Position numbers and translations under genes: made by a program
In this document: positions 13,723 through 13,724 of the stretch, piece by piece
Layout: every line of letters starts with the position of its first letter
How positions within the stretch are numbered: the stretch's first letter is position 1
Notes under the pieces: generated by a model
Database searches by the model: none
Seen by the model: the letters and a program-made list of their open reading frames with translations, nothing else
What the model was told of the DNA's origin: nothing
DNA from: Methanobacteriota archaeon
GTDB lineage: Archaea; Halobacteriota; Methanomicrobia; Methanomicrobiales; Methanomicrobiaceae
Assembly (NCBI GenBank): GCA_023396365.1
Contig: JAEWWL010000009.1
Location: 1 to 13,724, forward strand
Reading direction: 5' to 3'
DNA: 13,724 bases

Positions 13723-13724
13723 AT

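Noticed and set aside
1..13724. CRISPR array, toxin-antitoxin pair, prophage or defence island
   Set aside because: No regularly spaced repeats, nuclease or integrase genes or paired small genes are visible; nearly every coding region belongs to a housekeeping family.

Overview
The window comes from an archaeon, almost certainly a hydrogen-using methanogen of the Methanomicrobia (Methanomicrobiales-like; I do not claim a genus). The evidence is an archaeal DnaG-type primase, CDP-archaeol synthase, an archaeosine radical SAM enzyme, a tetraether-lipid-synthase-type radical SAM protein beside a tetrahydromethanopterin/F420-type glutamate ligase, hydrogenase maturation genes, a tRNA gene without encoded CCA, TATA-type promoters, GGTGA/GGAGG ribosome binding sites and oligo-T terminators. 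Base composition is moderately AT-rich throughout. Apart from a transposase tail at the left edge, it is core chromosome rather than a mobile island.

Layout. 1-225: tail of an IS66-like transposase and a very T-rich terminator-like stretch. 226-2350: divergent pair, RaSEA (minus) and an anchored surface protein (plus), with start codons only 28 bp apart. 2393-2476: tRNA-Ser(UGA). 2544-4110: hypC-hypA-hypE with overlapping stops and starts. 4111-4378: AT-rich leader with inverted repeats, then pyrC. 5654-5886: not coding; it folds into a two-hairpin H/ACA-type guide RNA. Then a DUF167 protein, dnaG (TTG start) and a UPF0058 protein. 7971-10283 (minus): Tes-like radical SAM gene followed by an MptN/CofF-like ATP-grasp ligase. 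10425-13722 (plus): carS-pyrE-purD-argF, tightly packed.

How the genes work together. HypC, HypA and HypE supply the chaperone, nickel delivery and cyanide-making steps of [NiFe]-hydrogenase maturation. PyrC and PyrE are two steps of UMP synthesis, PurD belongs to purine synthesis and ArgF to arginine synthesis. CarS and the Tes-like enzyme act early and late in archaeal membrane lipid synthesis and are transcribed divergently across a strong palindrome. RaSEA, the tRNA gene and the guide RNA all concern stable RNA and its modification.

The most notable item is the unannotated RNA at about 5678-5848. Two hairpins each carry a GGUGA/GUGAU K-turn core and are each followed by an ACA box at the expected spacing. 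The first pocket can pair around the 23S rRNA uridine equivalent to E. coli U2586. The folding was done by hand and needs computational and experimental checking.
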